Below, one piece after another: positions 27,512-35,860 of a stretch of DNA of 48,533 bases. The stretch is taken from contig NZ_JACVXA010000038.1 in NCBI RefSeq assembly GCF_014903745.1, positions 1-48,533 of the forward strand, in the 5' to 3' direction. The notes below the pieces were generated by a model, which had not been told where the DNA came from, ran no database searches, and saw only the letters and a program-made list of their open reading frames with translations. The translations under genes were made by a program, and so were the position numbers. The number at the start of each line of letters is the position of its first letter. The first letter of the stretch is position 1. The DNA comes from Mangrovicoccus algicola. GTDB lineage: Bacteria; Pseudomonadota; Alphaproteobacteria; Rhodobacterales; Rhodobacteraceae.

Positions 27512-28858
27512 TTACTGGATGCCGTCCCAGGTGGCCTGGATCGCGGCGGCCACCTCTGCGGCGGGTGCGCCCCCGGCATAGTCGACCATGCCGGTCCAGA
27601 ACACGCCCGCCCCGATCGCCCCGGGCATCAGATCCGATCCGTCGAAGCGGAACGTGTCCGCGCCCAGCAGGATGTCGCCCATCTTCTTCAGGGTCGGATC
27701 GCCATAGAGCCCGGTATCGACCCCCTTGAAGGGCGTGAGGAACCCGGTCTGCGCCATCCAGACCTCATGGGCGATCGGGCTCTGCAGGAAGGCCATGAAG
27801 GCCCGCGTCGCCTCGCTGTCCTCGGTGATCGACCACAGCGTCCCCGCACCCAGCACCGGACGGCCCAGATCCCTGCCCTCATAGGCGGGGAAATAGAAGA
27901 AATCGACATCCTCGCCGATCACCGTGCCCTCGGGAAAGAAGGTCGGGATGAAGGAGGCCTGGTGATGCAGGTAGCATTGCGGCGGTGCCGAGAAGAGCCC
28001 CTTTGGGCTGTCGCGGAAATCGGTGGAGGCCACCGCCCCGGCGCCGCCTGCCACATGGGTGTCATTGCGCGCGAACCAGCCGAATTCCTCTATCGCGCCG
28101 ATCACAGCCGGATCGTCGAAGGGGATCTCGTTCGACACCCACTGGTCATAAACCTCCGGCGGCTGCGTGCGCAGCATCAGATCCTCCACCCAGTCGGTCG
28201 CCGGCCAGCCCGTCGCGCCGCCTGCCCCCAGGCCGATGCACCAGGGCGTCTCGCCCTCCTCGGCGATGGTCCCGGTCAGCGCCTTCAGCTCCTCCATGGT
28301 CTGCGGCGGCTCGATCCCCAGATCCTCGAAATTCTCGGGCACGTACCAGACCAGCGATTTCACATCGACCTTGTAGAACATGCCGTAAAGCGCCGGACCG
28401 TCGGGGCCCTCGAATGTGGCCAGGTCGACCCAGCTGTCGCCCGCGGCGTAATTCTCGGCGATCCAGGCGGCGTCCTGCTGCGAGAGCGGCGCCAGCAGCC
28501 CCTTGGCGGCAAGGTCGGCCGCCAGGCCCGGCTGCGGAAAGATCGCGATGTTGGGCGGCGATCCGGCGGCAGTGTCGATGACGATCTGCTGCTCGAAGCT
28601 GTCGGAGCCCGAATAGCGCACATCCGCGCCGGTGGCCGCCTCGAAATAGGCGATGACGCTTTCGACCAGATCGCGGTCCTCGCCGGTCCAGGGACCCGCG
28701 ATCGTGACGACCTGCCCCGAAAGATCCCGCTGCTTCAGCGCCTCGTAGCTGTCCCAGTTGAACCCGCCCTCGCCCGGCGCGAAAGGCAGGTCCTGGGCGC
28801 ATGCGATGGATGACAGGCAGATCAGCGCAAGCGCGCTCCTGCCGGCATAGCGTGTCAT
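27512..28858 (-). CDS. aglE: Alpha-glucoside-binding periplasmic protein AglE
   Basis: A 448-residue family 1 extracellular solute-binding protein. It opens with a signal peptide (MTRYAGRSALALICLSSIAC), probably cut after ACA before QDLPF, though the single Cys at residue 20 leaves a lipoprotein possible. The mature part shows GQVVTIAGPWTGEDRDLVE and YFEAATGADVRYSGSDSFEQ, typical of AglE. The ATG at 28858 follows GGGAGGG. It is the first gene of aglEFGAK, transcribed away from aglR. The hairpin after the gene may set its higher expression. Confidence 0.92.
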   Translation of the reverse strand: MTRYAGRSALALICLSSIACAQDLPFAPGEGGFNWDSYEALKQRDLSGQVVTIAGPWTGEDRDLVESVIAYFEAATGADVRYSGSDSFEQQIVIDTAAGSPPNIAIFPQPGLAADLAAKGLLAPLSQQDAAWIAENYAAGDSWVDLATFEGPDGPALYGMFYKVDVKSLVWYVPENFEDLGIEPPQTMEELKALTGTIAEEGETPWCIGLGAGGATGWPATDWVEDLMLRTQPPEVYDQWVSNEIPFDDPAVIGAIEEFGWFARNDTHVAGGAGAVASTDFRDSPKGLFSAPPQCYLHHQASFIPTFFPEGTVIGEDVDFFYFPAYEGRDLGRPVLGAGTLWSITEDSEATRAFMAFLQSPIAHEVWMAQTGFLTPFKGVDTGLYGDPTLKKMGDILLGADTFRFDGSDLMPGAIGAGVFWTGMVDYAGGAPAAEVAAAIQATWDGIQ

Positions 28859-28943
28859 TCGGCGACCCTCCCAAGTCGGTTCCGCGCGGCTGCAACCCCT
28901 GTCGCTCCCTCGTGCCGCGCCTGTGCAAGGCTTTCCAAGACGC

Positions 28944-28998
28944 CTTGAATGGGTCAAGAGTTAGGCAAAAGGCCCCGCATGTCAAACGGCGCCTGACA
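28944..28998. promoter_or_regulatory. Divergent aglE/aglR control region with two inverted repeats
   Basis: CTTGA-ATGGG-TCAAG (28944-28958) and TGTCA-N9-TGACA (28980-28998) lie between the divergent starts. On the minus strand TTGACC (28957-28952) overlaps the first repeat and can serve as the -35 box of the aglE promoter, so a repressor on this repeat would block RNA polymerase. The -10 box is not clear. AglR is the obvious candidate, by inference. Confidence 0.45.
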
Positions 28999-29091
28999 CG
29001 GAACGGGAATTGGTTCACGTCCCGAAGAAAGGGGGAGATCGCGTCCGCATCGCGCCGCTCCCCCCGCGCTCCCGGGGAGGAGAACGCGAAG

Positions 29092-30123
29092 ATGACGGTT
29101 TCACTCAAGCAGCTCGCGCTGCTTCTGGGCCTGTCGCAGACCACGGTCAGCCGCGCGCTGAACGGCTATCCGGAGGTCAGCGAACGCACCCGCAGTCGCG
29201 TGATCGACGCGGCGCGGCACCATGGCTACCTGCCCGATCCGCGCGCCCGCAGCCTGGCCACCGGACGCGCCATGGCGATCGGCCACGTGATCTGCGCCGC
29301 GCCGGGCTCCGGCTTCGCCGATCCGGCCATGGGCGATTTCCTCGCAGGGGCCGGCGCGGTGCAGTCGAGGCGCGGCTATGCGCTGCACCTCTCCTTCGCG
29401 GATCCCGCGCAGGAGGCGGATCACTATCGCTGGCTGGCGCGCCGGCATGCGGTCGACGCGGTGGTGATCCATGCGCCGCGCCGCGCCGATCCGCGCCCCG
29501 CGATTCTGGCGGGGCTGGGCCTGGTCTTCGGGCAATTCGGGCGGGATGACCGCCCGGCGGCAGGATACGACCGGGTGGGGCCGGATCACCGCGCGGCGGC
29601 GGAACGGGCGACCCTGCACCTGGCCATGCTCGGCCATCGCAGGATCGCGCTGCTGAACGGTCCGGCGGAGCTGTGCGACACGCGCGCCCGGGAGGCGGGA
29701 TACCTGGCGGCGATGGCGGCCCGGGGCCTGGCGCCCGCCCGGGAATGGGCCCTGCCCGGCGGCCTCACGGAGCCATCCGGCCACGCGGCGGCCCGCCGTC
29801 TATGTGCCGCCGCCGCGCGCCCCACCGCGCTTGTGGCGGGGTCCATGCCGGTCGCGCTGGGGGCGCTCCGCGCGATCCTGGAGGCAGGGCTGCGCGTGCC
29901 CGGGGACATCTCCCTGCTTGCCCATGACGATGCCCTGACGACGTTTCCCAACGGCGACCCGCCGCGGCTGACCGTCACACGGACATCGGCGCAGGAGGCC
30001 GGGCGGGTGCTGGCCGGGCTGCTGATCGACCGGATCGAGGACCCCGCCCGCCCGCCGCAGGACGTCGCGCTGGCGCCGGACCTGGTCGAGGGCGGCTCCT
30101 GCGGGCCGGTGCCCGCGCCATGA
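29092..30123 (+). CDS. aglR: LacI-family regulator AglR
   Basis: A 343-residue LacI/GalR repressor. The N-terminal helix-turn-helix and hinge (MTVSLKQLALLLGLSQTTVS, RALNGYPEVSERTRSRV) bind DNA. Residues from about 60 on form the periplasmic-binding-protein-like sugar-sensing domain, with ALLNGPAELCDTRAREAGY, and PGDISLLAHDDA near the C terminus. ATG 29092 is preceded by GGAGG at 29076-29080 and gives the family start. The frame is open upstream over non-family sequence. Divergence from aglE matches the rhizobial arrangement, so it most likely represses aglEFGAK until an alpha-glucoside binds. Confidence 0.9.
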   Translation: MTVSLKQLALLLGLSQTTVSRALNGYPEVSERTRSRVIDAARHHGYLPDPRARSLATGRAMAIGHVICAAPGSGFADPAMGDFLAGAGAVQSRRGYALHLSFADPAQEADHYRWLARRHAVDAVVIHAPRRADPRPAILAGLGLVFGQFGRDDRPAAGYDRVGPDHRAAAERATLHLAMLGHRRIALLNGPAELCDTRAREAGYLAAMAARGLAPAREWALPGGLTEPSGHAAARRLCAAAARPTALVAGSMPVALGALRAILEAGLRVPGDISLLAHDDALTTFPNGDPPRLTVTRTSAQEAGRVLAGLLIDRIEDPARPPQDVALAPDLVEGGSCGPVPAP

Positions 30124-30235
30124 CCCCGGCCGGAGGCCAGAGCGGCAGCGCCCCGCCTGCGGTATTTGCCCCACTGGCCAGATCGGCCGAAGCCCCCTAT
30201 CACCCGCGGAAGGCTTTTCTTCAGGGGGCAGCGAC

Positions 30236-31183
30236 GTGACCATCCTCGTAGCAGATGTCGGCGGAACCAACACGCGGGTCGGCCTGGCCGGGGCCGGGCC
30301 GGTCGACCGCAGCCGGATCAGCCGCTATCGCAATGCCGAATTCGCCTCGCTCGGCGATGTGCTGGCCGTGTATCTTGCGGATCACCTTCTGCCCCCGCCC
30401 GAGAAGGTCTGCGTTGCCGTGGCCGGCCCGGTGCGCCACGGGATCGGGCGGCTGACCAATCGCGACTGGATCGTTTCCCAGGAGGAGCTGTGCCGCGTGA
30501 CGGGGGCCGCGACCGGCCTGGTGCTGAACGACCTTTCCGCCCAGGGCCATGCGCTGGACCTGGTCGCGACGGCCCCCGTCCTGGAACGTTACGGCACCCT
30601 TGCCGCGGATCCCGAGGAAACGCGGCTGGTGATCGGCGTCGGCACCGGTTTCAATGCCGCCCCCGTCTACCGGCAGCCGCAGGGACTGATGGTGACGCCT
30701 TCGGAATGCGGCCATGTCACCCTGCCGGTCTGGAACGAGGACGGCGCGCGGCTCGCGGCCGAATTGCGGCGCCATCACGGCTTCGCCTCGGTGGAGGACC
30801 TCCTGTCGGGCCGCGGCTTTCCGCTGTGCTACCAGCTGCTGACCGGCAGCGCCCCGGCCGATCCCGCTCAGATCCTGCTGCGCGCGGCCGAAGCTCCGGG
30901 CGGACCCGAATCCCGTTTCCTGCAGCTGATGGTGGGCACGCTGGGCCGCGTGGCCGGAGACCTTGCCCTGGTTCATCTTCCCTTCGGGGGAATCGTCTTC
31001 ATCGGCGGCATGGCCCGGGCCCTGCAGCCCTTCTTCGCCGCGCTGGGATTCGACGAGGGGCTGCGGGACAAGGGACGATTCTCGGATTTTCTCGCGCAAA
31101 TTCCGGTTTCGGCGATGCAGGATGACTTCGCCGCGCTGGACGGATGCGCCCTTTACGCCCGCCAGGGCGCCGCAACGCGCTGA
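30236..31183 (+). CDS. glk: Glucokinase (Glk family)
   Basis: A 315-residue hexokinase-fold enzyme using ATP to make glucose 6-phosphate. The phosphate-binding loop LVADVGGTNTRVGLAG is at the N terminus, LTNRDW and LVLNDLSAQGHAL form the substrate site, and VIGVGTGFNAAPV is the second phosphate loop. ECGHVTLP and the C-terminal GGIVFIGGMARALQPF complete the pattern. It lacks the ROK zinc motif, so it is of the E. coli Glk type. The start is GTG 30236 with AGGGGG just upstream. Lying behind aglR, it phosphorylates glucose released by AglA, completing the pathway in one locus. Confidence 0.92.
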   Translation: MTILVADVGGTNTRVGLAGAGPVDRSRISRYRNAEFASLGDVLAVYLADHLLPPPEKVCVAVAGPVRHGIGRLTNRDWIVSQEELCRVTGAATGLVLNDLSAQGHALDLVATAPVLERYGTLAADPEETRLVIGVGTGFNAAPVYRQPQGLMVTPSECGHVTLPVWNEDGARLAAELRRHHGFASVEDLLSGRGFPLCYQLLTGSAPADPAQILLRAAEAPGGPESRFLQLMVGTLGRVAGDLALVHLPFGGIVFIGGMARALQPFFAALGFDEGLRDKGRFSDFLAQIPVSAMQDDFAALDGCALYARQGAATR

Positions 31184-31216
31184 CGCTAATCTGATCTTAA
31201 CGCCCCGCGCCCTAAG

Positions 31217-31239
31217 CCTGATCCGTCAACCGGATCAGG
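31217..31239. terminator. Hairpin between glk and the che operon
   Basis: CCTGATCCG (31217-31225), loop TCAAC, CGGATCAGG (31231-31239) is a perfect nine-base-pair inverted repeat 34 bases after glk and 50 before the STAS gene. Without a T tract, it could be a glk terminator or an operator for the chemotaxis operon. Confidence 0.45.
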
Positions 31240-31288
31240 GGAGGCCTAGATTGCGTGTATCGAGGATCAGACGTCGGGCGGCGGGCCG

Positions 31289-31570
31289 ATGACCAGGGAA
31301 ATCGCTCTTCCCGCCCGCATAGACCATCCTGCCGTCGAGGCACTTTATGCCGAAGTGAAGGAAGCCCGGGGCGAGGATCTCGCGCTGGACGCCTCGCAGG
31401 TCAGCCATCTCGGCGCCTCCGGGCTGCAGTTGCTGATCGCGGCCGCGAATTCCTGGACCCGCGACGGGCATATTCTTTCCCTGCGCGATCCGTCGGAAAA
31501 ATTTTCCGAGCATCTGCAGATGCTTGGGCTCGAGTTATCGTATTTCAGCAAAGCAGAGGCCGAGCAATGA
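31289..31570 (+). CDS. STAS-domain protein, first gene of the che operon
   Basis: A 93-residue STAS domain. Residues DLALDASQVSHLGASGLQLL contain Ser44, the position phosphorylated in anti-anti-sigma factors such as SpoIIAA. Many alphaproteobacterial che operons begin with such a protein (cheX/cheS-type position), where it is thought to modulate CheA or partner regulators. The stop overlaps the next start (ATGA, 31567-31570), so it is translated with cheY. Role in this operon is inferred from position. Confidence 0.85.
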   Translation: MTREIALPARIDHPAVEALYAEVKEARGEDLALDASQVSHLGASGLQLLIAAANSWTRDGHILSLRDPSEKFSEHLQMLGLELSYFSKAEAEQ

Positions 31571-31932
31571 CATTGACCGTCCTGGCCGTGGACGACAGCC
31601 GAACGATGCGCGACATGCTCCGTCTCGCCCTGACCGGCGCGGGATTCGAGACCCATCTCGCCGAGGACGGGGTGCATGGTCTCGAGGTTCTCGAAGGACT
31701 GGAACCGGATGCCATCATCACCGACATCAACATGCCGCGGCTGGACGGGTTCGGTTTCATCGACGCCGTGCGCCAGCAGGAGCGTCACAACGGCGTTCCG
31801 ATCCTCGTCCTGACCACGGAAAGCGCCTCCGAACTGAAGCAGCGCGCCCGCGATGCCGGGGCGACCGGCTGGATCGTCAAGCCCTTCGATCCCGGAAAGC
31901 TGGTGCGGGCGCTTCACATGGTCGCCGGATAG
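31567..31932 (+). CDS. cheY: Chemotaxis response regulator CheY (first copy)
   Basis: A 121-residue single-domain receiver. Acidic pair Asp9/Asp10, phospho-acceptor Asp53 in IITDINMPRLDG, switch Thr in VLTTESAS, and Lys in WIVKPFDP are all present. Phosphorylated by CheA, such proteins either bind the flagellar motor or act as a phosphate sink when a second CheY exists; which one this is cannot be told from sequence. The start is ATG 31567, four bases overlapping the STAS gene. The frame is open further upstream but unsupported. Confidence 0.93.
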   Translation: MTLTVLAVDDSRTMRDMLRLALTGAGFETHLAEDGVHGLEVLEGLEPDAIITDINMPRLDGFGFIDAVRQQERHNGVPILVLTTESASELKQRARDAGATGWIVKPFDPGKLVRALHMVAG

Positions 31933-31946
31933 GAGGGCGCGGGAAC

Positions 31947-34151
31947 ATGTCCGATTCCAATGATCCCATGGCGGAAATCCGCGCCTCCTTCTTCATCGAA
32001 TGCGAGGAATTGCTCGAAGCCGCACAGGAAGGCCTCCAGTCCATGGAGGATGGCAGCGCCGATCCCGACACGATCAATTCCGTGTTCCGGGCTGTCCATT
32101 CGATCAAGGGGGGTGCCGGGGCCTTCGGCCTCGACGATCTCGTCAAGTTCGCGCACAGCTTCGAAACGGTCCTGGACGAGGTCCGTTCGGGAAACTACCA
32201 CCCCGACCACGACGCGATCCTGCTTTTCTTCTCCTGCGGCGATATCCTGTCCGACCTGGTCAGGGCCGCCCGGGACGAGACCCCGGTGGACGAGGAGGCG
32301 ATCTCGCGCACCCTTGCCGCCCTTCAGGCCATCGCCGGCGAGGAAGAGGAAGAGATCAGCGCAGAAGAATTCCAGCCCACGGGCCTGTCGATCTCCCTCG
32401 ACCTTCCGGATCTCGACGAGGAGGAGTCGGCGACCTCCGCACGGCCCGGCTACCGGATTGTCTTCAAACCCGACGAGAAACTCTATGCCCTCGGCAATGA
32501 ACCCCTCTACGTGCTGCGTGCCCTGGGCCAGCTTGGCGATGTTGCCACGACCCTGCATCATGACGACGTGCCCGATCTCGACGAGCTGGGGACGAAAGCC
32601 ACGCATCTATGGTGGGAGCTGACCCTTCAGAGCGAGGCCAATCGCCCCGAGGTCGAAGAGGTCTTCGAATTCGTGGAAGGGCTCTGCGAATTGGAGATTT
32701 CAGAGGTCACGCTGGAAGACGGCGTGGCGGCCGGGGACCTGCCGCCCATGCCGGATTTTTCGGCCCTGAACGCGGATGACGACACGGCAGAGGAGACGCC
32801 TGCACAGGCGGCGCCGCCGCCGTCTTTTAATGCAGGGGACGAGAAGGCCGAAGCACAGGACGCGCCTGCTGCTTCTGCAGAGCGTAATGTTCCCGTCAAG
32901 GCAGCCGCCAAGCCCGCTTCCGCTGCCAGCGCCAATGCCGCCGCCAATGCGACGGTCCGGGTCGATCTCGAACGCATCGACCGGCTCGTCAATCTCGTGG
33001 GAGAGTTGGTGATCAACCAGGCCATGCTTTCCCAGAGTGTGACCGAGGCCGGCCTGCCCCCGAATTCCCCGGTCGTCAACGGACTTGAGGAATTCATGCA
33101 GCTGACCCGGGACATCCAGGACAGCGTCATGATGATCCGGGCACAGCCCGTCAAATCCCTCTTCCAGCGGATGTCCCGCATCGTCAGGGAGTCCTCCGCC
33201 GCGATCGGAAAGACCGTCCGTCTGAAAACCGATGGCGAAACAACCGAGGTGGACAAGACGGTTATCGAGAGGCTTGCTGACCCACTCACCCATATGATCC
33301 GGAATGCCGTGGATCACGGGTTGGAGAAGACGGAAACGCGTCTGGCTTCCGGCAAACCGCCCGAGGGACTTGTGACGCTCTCCGCCGGGCACCGCTCGGG
33401 ACGCGTGGTGATTGAAGTTTCCGATGACGGCGGAGGCATCAACCGAGAAAAGGTGCTTTCCGTCGCGATAAAAAAGGGGCTTGTTCCGGAAGATAGCAGC
33501 CTTACCGACTCAGAGATCGACAATCTACTGTTTCTTCCGGGATTTTCGACGGCCAGCGAAGTCTCCAGCCTCTCCGGGCGCGGGGTCGGAATGGACGTCG
33601 TGAAAAGTTCCATTCAGGGCCTCGGCGGGAGGATCGCAATCAATTCCGAACAGGGCAAGGGCACGACCTTCTCCATCAGCCTGCCCCTCACCCTTGCCGT
33701 CCTCGACGGTATGGTGGTCCATGTGGCCAACGAGACACTCGTGGTACCGCTGAACGCAATTGTCGAAACCCTGACGCTGACGGAAGGGGATATTCGGGCT
33801 TTGGGACCTGAAACCAACGTCGTCCAGATCAGGGGGGAGTTCGTCCCGCTTCTCGATTTGGGAACCGAACTTGGATATCGCGAGCCACTGGAAAATTATT
33901 GCGGCGGTATCATACTTCTGATCGCCCATGAAGACGGCAGCCGCGCCGCCCTCGTCGTGGATTCGATACACGATCAGCGTCAAGTCGTCATCAAAGGCCT
34001 GCAAGACAGCTATGGACATGTCCCAGGGGTGGCTGCGGCCACAATCCTGGGCGATGGTCAGATTGCTTTGATTTTGGACCCTATCGACATCACCGCAAAT
34101 GCGAGCGGTAGAACCTGCCCGAAAAACACCAGCCTTCTGGAAGTGGGATGA
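31947..34151 (+). CDS. cheA: Chemotaxis histidine kinase CheA
   Basis: A 734-residue kinase. The P1 domain carries the phosphorylated His51 in FRAVHSIKGGAGAFG. An acidic segment follows, and YRIVFKPDEKLYALG starts a P2-like domain (about 170-275). An Ala/Glu-rich linker leads to P3, VRVDLERIDRLVNLVGELVI (about 330-350). P4 has the N box LTHMIRNAVDHGLEK, G1 VSDDGGGINREKV, F box FLPGFSTASEVS and G2 GRGVGMDVVKS. P5 is CheW-like (LVVPLNAIVETL, VRGEFVPLLDLG-type sequence). ATG 31947 follows AGGAGGG. The stop overlaps cheW (ATGA). Codon use shifts toward A/T in the last third. Confidence 0.95.
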   Translation: MSDSNDPMAEIRASFFIECEELLEAAQEGLQSMEDGSADPDTINSVFRAVHSIKGGAGAFGLDDLVKFAHSFETVLDEVRSGNYHPDHDAILLFFSCGDILSDLVRAARDETPVDEEAISRTLAALQAIAGEEEEEISAEEFQPTGLSISLDLPDLDEEESATSARPGYRIVFKPDEKLYALGNEPLYVLRALGQLGDVATTLHHDDVPDLDELGTKATHLWWELTLQSEANRPEVEEVFEFVEGLCELEISEVTLEDGVAAGDLPPMPDFSALNADDDTAEETPAQAAPPPSFNAGDEKAEAQDAPAASAERNVPVKAAAKPASAASANAAANATVRVDLERIDRLVNLVGELVINQAMLSQSVTEAGLPPNSPVVNGLEEFMQLTRDIQDSVMMIRAQPVKSLFQRMSRIVRESSAAIGKTVRLKTDGETTEVDKTVIERLADPLTHMIRNAVDHGLEKTETRLASGKPPEGLVTLSAGHRSGRVVIEVSDDGGGINREKVLSVAIKKGLVPEDSSLTDSEIDNLLFLPGFSTASEVSSLSGRGVGMDVVKSSIQGLGGRIAINSEQGKGTTFSISLPLTLAVLDGMVVHVANETLVVPLNAIVETLTLTEGDIRALGPETNVVQIRGEFVPLLDLGTELGYREPLENYCGGIILLIAHEDGSRAALVVDSIHDQRQVVIKGLQDSYGHVPGVAAATILGDGQIALILDPIDITANASGRTCPKNTSLLEVG

Positions 34152-34621
34152 GCATGAACGACGACGATACTAAATCCGAAGTTGGCGAAATCGAGCTTTT
34201 GTCTTTCCGCGTGGGCGAACAGGAATACTCCGTGGACATCATGTCTGTCCGCGAGATCAGGGGATGGGCGAAAGCCACGCCTCTCCCTCATGCGCCTAGT
34301 TTTGTACGCGGTGTCATCAACTTGAGAGGCACAGTGCTTCCAATCGTTGATCTTGCCTCCAGACTGGGCCTTCCCTCGGGAGAGGATAGTAATAGAAACG
34401 TGATCATCGTCGTTCACGTTGACGGTCAGACACTCGGCCTCCTTGTGAATGCCGTTTCCGACATTCTCTCCATTCCTTTGGGTGAGATGCAGTCACCACC
34501 AGAGCTCGCTGCCGACGTTTCCAGAACGTTCATCAGAGCACTTACAATCTATGAAGGCCGGATGATCAGAGTCCTGAACCTGGAAGCTGTTATGCCAAAC
34601 AAGGAAGGCTTAGCGGCCTGA
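34148..34621 (+). CDS. cheW: Chemotaxis coupling protein CheW
   Basis: A 157-residue scaffold protein linking receptors to CheA. Signatures are LLSFRVGEQEYSVDIMSVRE, PLPHAPSFVRGVINLRGTVL and PIVDLASRLGL, then DVSRTFIRALTIYEGRMIRV. ATG 34148 overlaps the cheA stop by four bases. The following cheR begins one base after its stop. Base composition is intermediate between cheA and cheR (29 of 60 G+C at 34381-34440). No chemoreceptor gene is in the window. Confidence 0.94.
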   Translation: MSMNDDDTKSEVGEIELLSFRVGEQEYSVDIMSVREIRGWAKATPLPHAPSFVRGVINLRGTVLPIVDLASRLGLPSGEDSNRNVIIVVHVDGQTLGLLVNAVSDILSIPLGEMQSPPELAADVSRTFIRALTIYEGRMIRVLNLEAVMPNKEGLAA

Positions 34622-34622
34622 C

Positions 34623-35468
34623 ATGACACACTCTCAACCTCCAGCTCTGACCCGCGAGCAGTTCACCTACATTTCCGAACTAGCCCATAGAGAAGCGGGA
34701 TTGGTTTTGTCAGAAAGCAAGACTTCAATGATTGCTTCCAGACTGAACAAGAGAATGAAAACTCTAAATATCAAAAATATAAAAGATTACTTATCCATAC
34801 TAAAATCAGATCAACTTGATAGTGAACTTCCGCATTTAATCTCCTCCCTAACAACAAATGTGAGCCACTTCTTTCGGGAACAACATCACTACGAAACTTT
34901 TAAGAAAGAAGTAATACCGGCTCTGAAAGAAAAAGCAAGAAGTGGAGAGCCCATCAGGATTTGGTCAGCTGGTTGCTCTAGCGGTCAAGAAATATACTCA
35001 CTGATATTTAGTATGCACAATGAATTCCCTGACTTTGAAAAGCACGACATAAAATTCCTAGCGACAGACATAGACCCGAACATTATCAGTTTTGCAAAAA
35101 AAGCCAAGTATTCAAAAAATCAAATTAAAGGAATTCCAGAAAACATATTATTAAAGCACTTTGATAATGAAGGAGACAACTACGAGGTGAAAGAAAACAT
35201 ACGACGTATTCCAACCTTTCGGGTTCTTAACCTGCTGAAGGAATGGCCATTTAAATTGAAGTTTGATGTTATTTTTTGCAGAAACGTTGTTATATATTTC
35301 GACGAAAATACTCAAGAATTACTTTGGCAGAGATTTCAAAGGGTAATAAAAAAATCTGGATGGATTTTCATTGGTCATTCAGAAAGGATGAACAGCCCTG
35401 AACGATTCAATTTTTCTCCAACTGGAATAACAACATATCGGCAGTCTGAATTCAGAGAATCAAGGTAA
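34623..35468 (+). CDS. cheR: Chemotaxis receptor methyltransferase CheR
   Basis: A 281-residue S-adenosylmethionine-dependent enzyme that methylates receptor glutamates for adaptation. The N-terminal helical domain runs to about residue 90. The methyltransferase core has IRIWSAGCSSGQEIYSL (SAM loop), FLATDIDPNIISFAKKAKYS, FDVIFCRNVVIYFDE and WIFIGHSERM. All key motifs are intact, so it looks functional. Its DNA is strikingly A+T-rich (15 of 60 G+C at 35101-35160) with many AAA and AUA codons rare elsewhere in the window, suggesting different origin or relaxed composition. The opposing methylesterase gene cheB, usual next to cheR, is missing. Confidence 0.94.
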   Translation: MTHSQPPALTREQFTYISELAHREAGLVLSESKTSMIASRLNKRMKTLNIKNIKDYLSILKSDQLDSELPHLISSLTTNVSHFFREQHHYETFKKEVIPALKEKARSGEPIRIWSAGCSSGQEIYSLIFSMHNEFPDFEKHDIKFLATDIDPNIISFAKKAKYSKNQIKGIPENILLKHFDNEGDNYEVKENIRRIPTFRVLNLLKEWPFKLKFDVIFCRNVVIYFDENTQELLWQRFQRVIKKSGWIFIGHSERMNSPERFNFSPTGITTYRQSEFRESR

Positions 35469-35472
35469 CGCC

Positions 35473-35859
35473 ATGGCACTAAGAGATCAGATTCGCGTAA
35501 TGGTCGTGGACGACATGTCAACCTCCAGGGGGCTCCTTGTGCAAGCGCTGGAGGGTTTTGGCATAAAATCCGTGGCGCATGCACCTGACGGGCCGACGGC
35601 GTTGCAACTTCTAGAAAGATCACCTGTTCACCTTATAATTTCAGACTTCAATATGCCAAAGATGGACGGGTTACAATTACTTCACGCACTGCGAACCAAC
35701 AACAAAACAAAAATGATTGGATTTATACTTATAACAGGTCGCGCAGAGCGGCAAATAATAGAAAACGGAAAAAAATTAGGAATGAACAATTTCATAAAGA
35801 AGCCATTTCAACCAAATGATTTAAGGACCTGCATAGAATCAGTTGTTGGTAGGTTGTAG
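35473..35859 (+). CDS. CheY-like response regulator (second copy)
   Basis: A 128-residue receiver domain, four bases after cheR. Asp13/Asp14, phospho-acceptor Asp58 in IISDFNMPKMDG, Thr in ILITGRAE and Lys in FIKKPFQPNDL are conserved, so it can be phosphorylated. In alphaproteobacterial operons with two CheY genes, the second is usually the motor regulator and the first a phosphate sink; by position this would be CheY2. A+T-rich like cheR. The stop is followed after one base by the next gene. Confidence 0.9.
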   Translation: MALRDQIRVMVVDDMSTSRGLLVQALEGFGIKSVAHAPDGPTALQLLERSPVHLIISDFNMPKMDGLQLLHALRTNNKTKMIGFILITGRAERQIIENGKKLGMNNFIKKPFQPNDLRTCIESVVGRL

Positions 35860-35860
35860 A

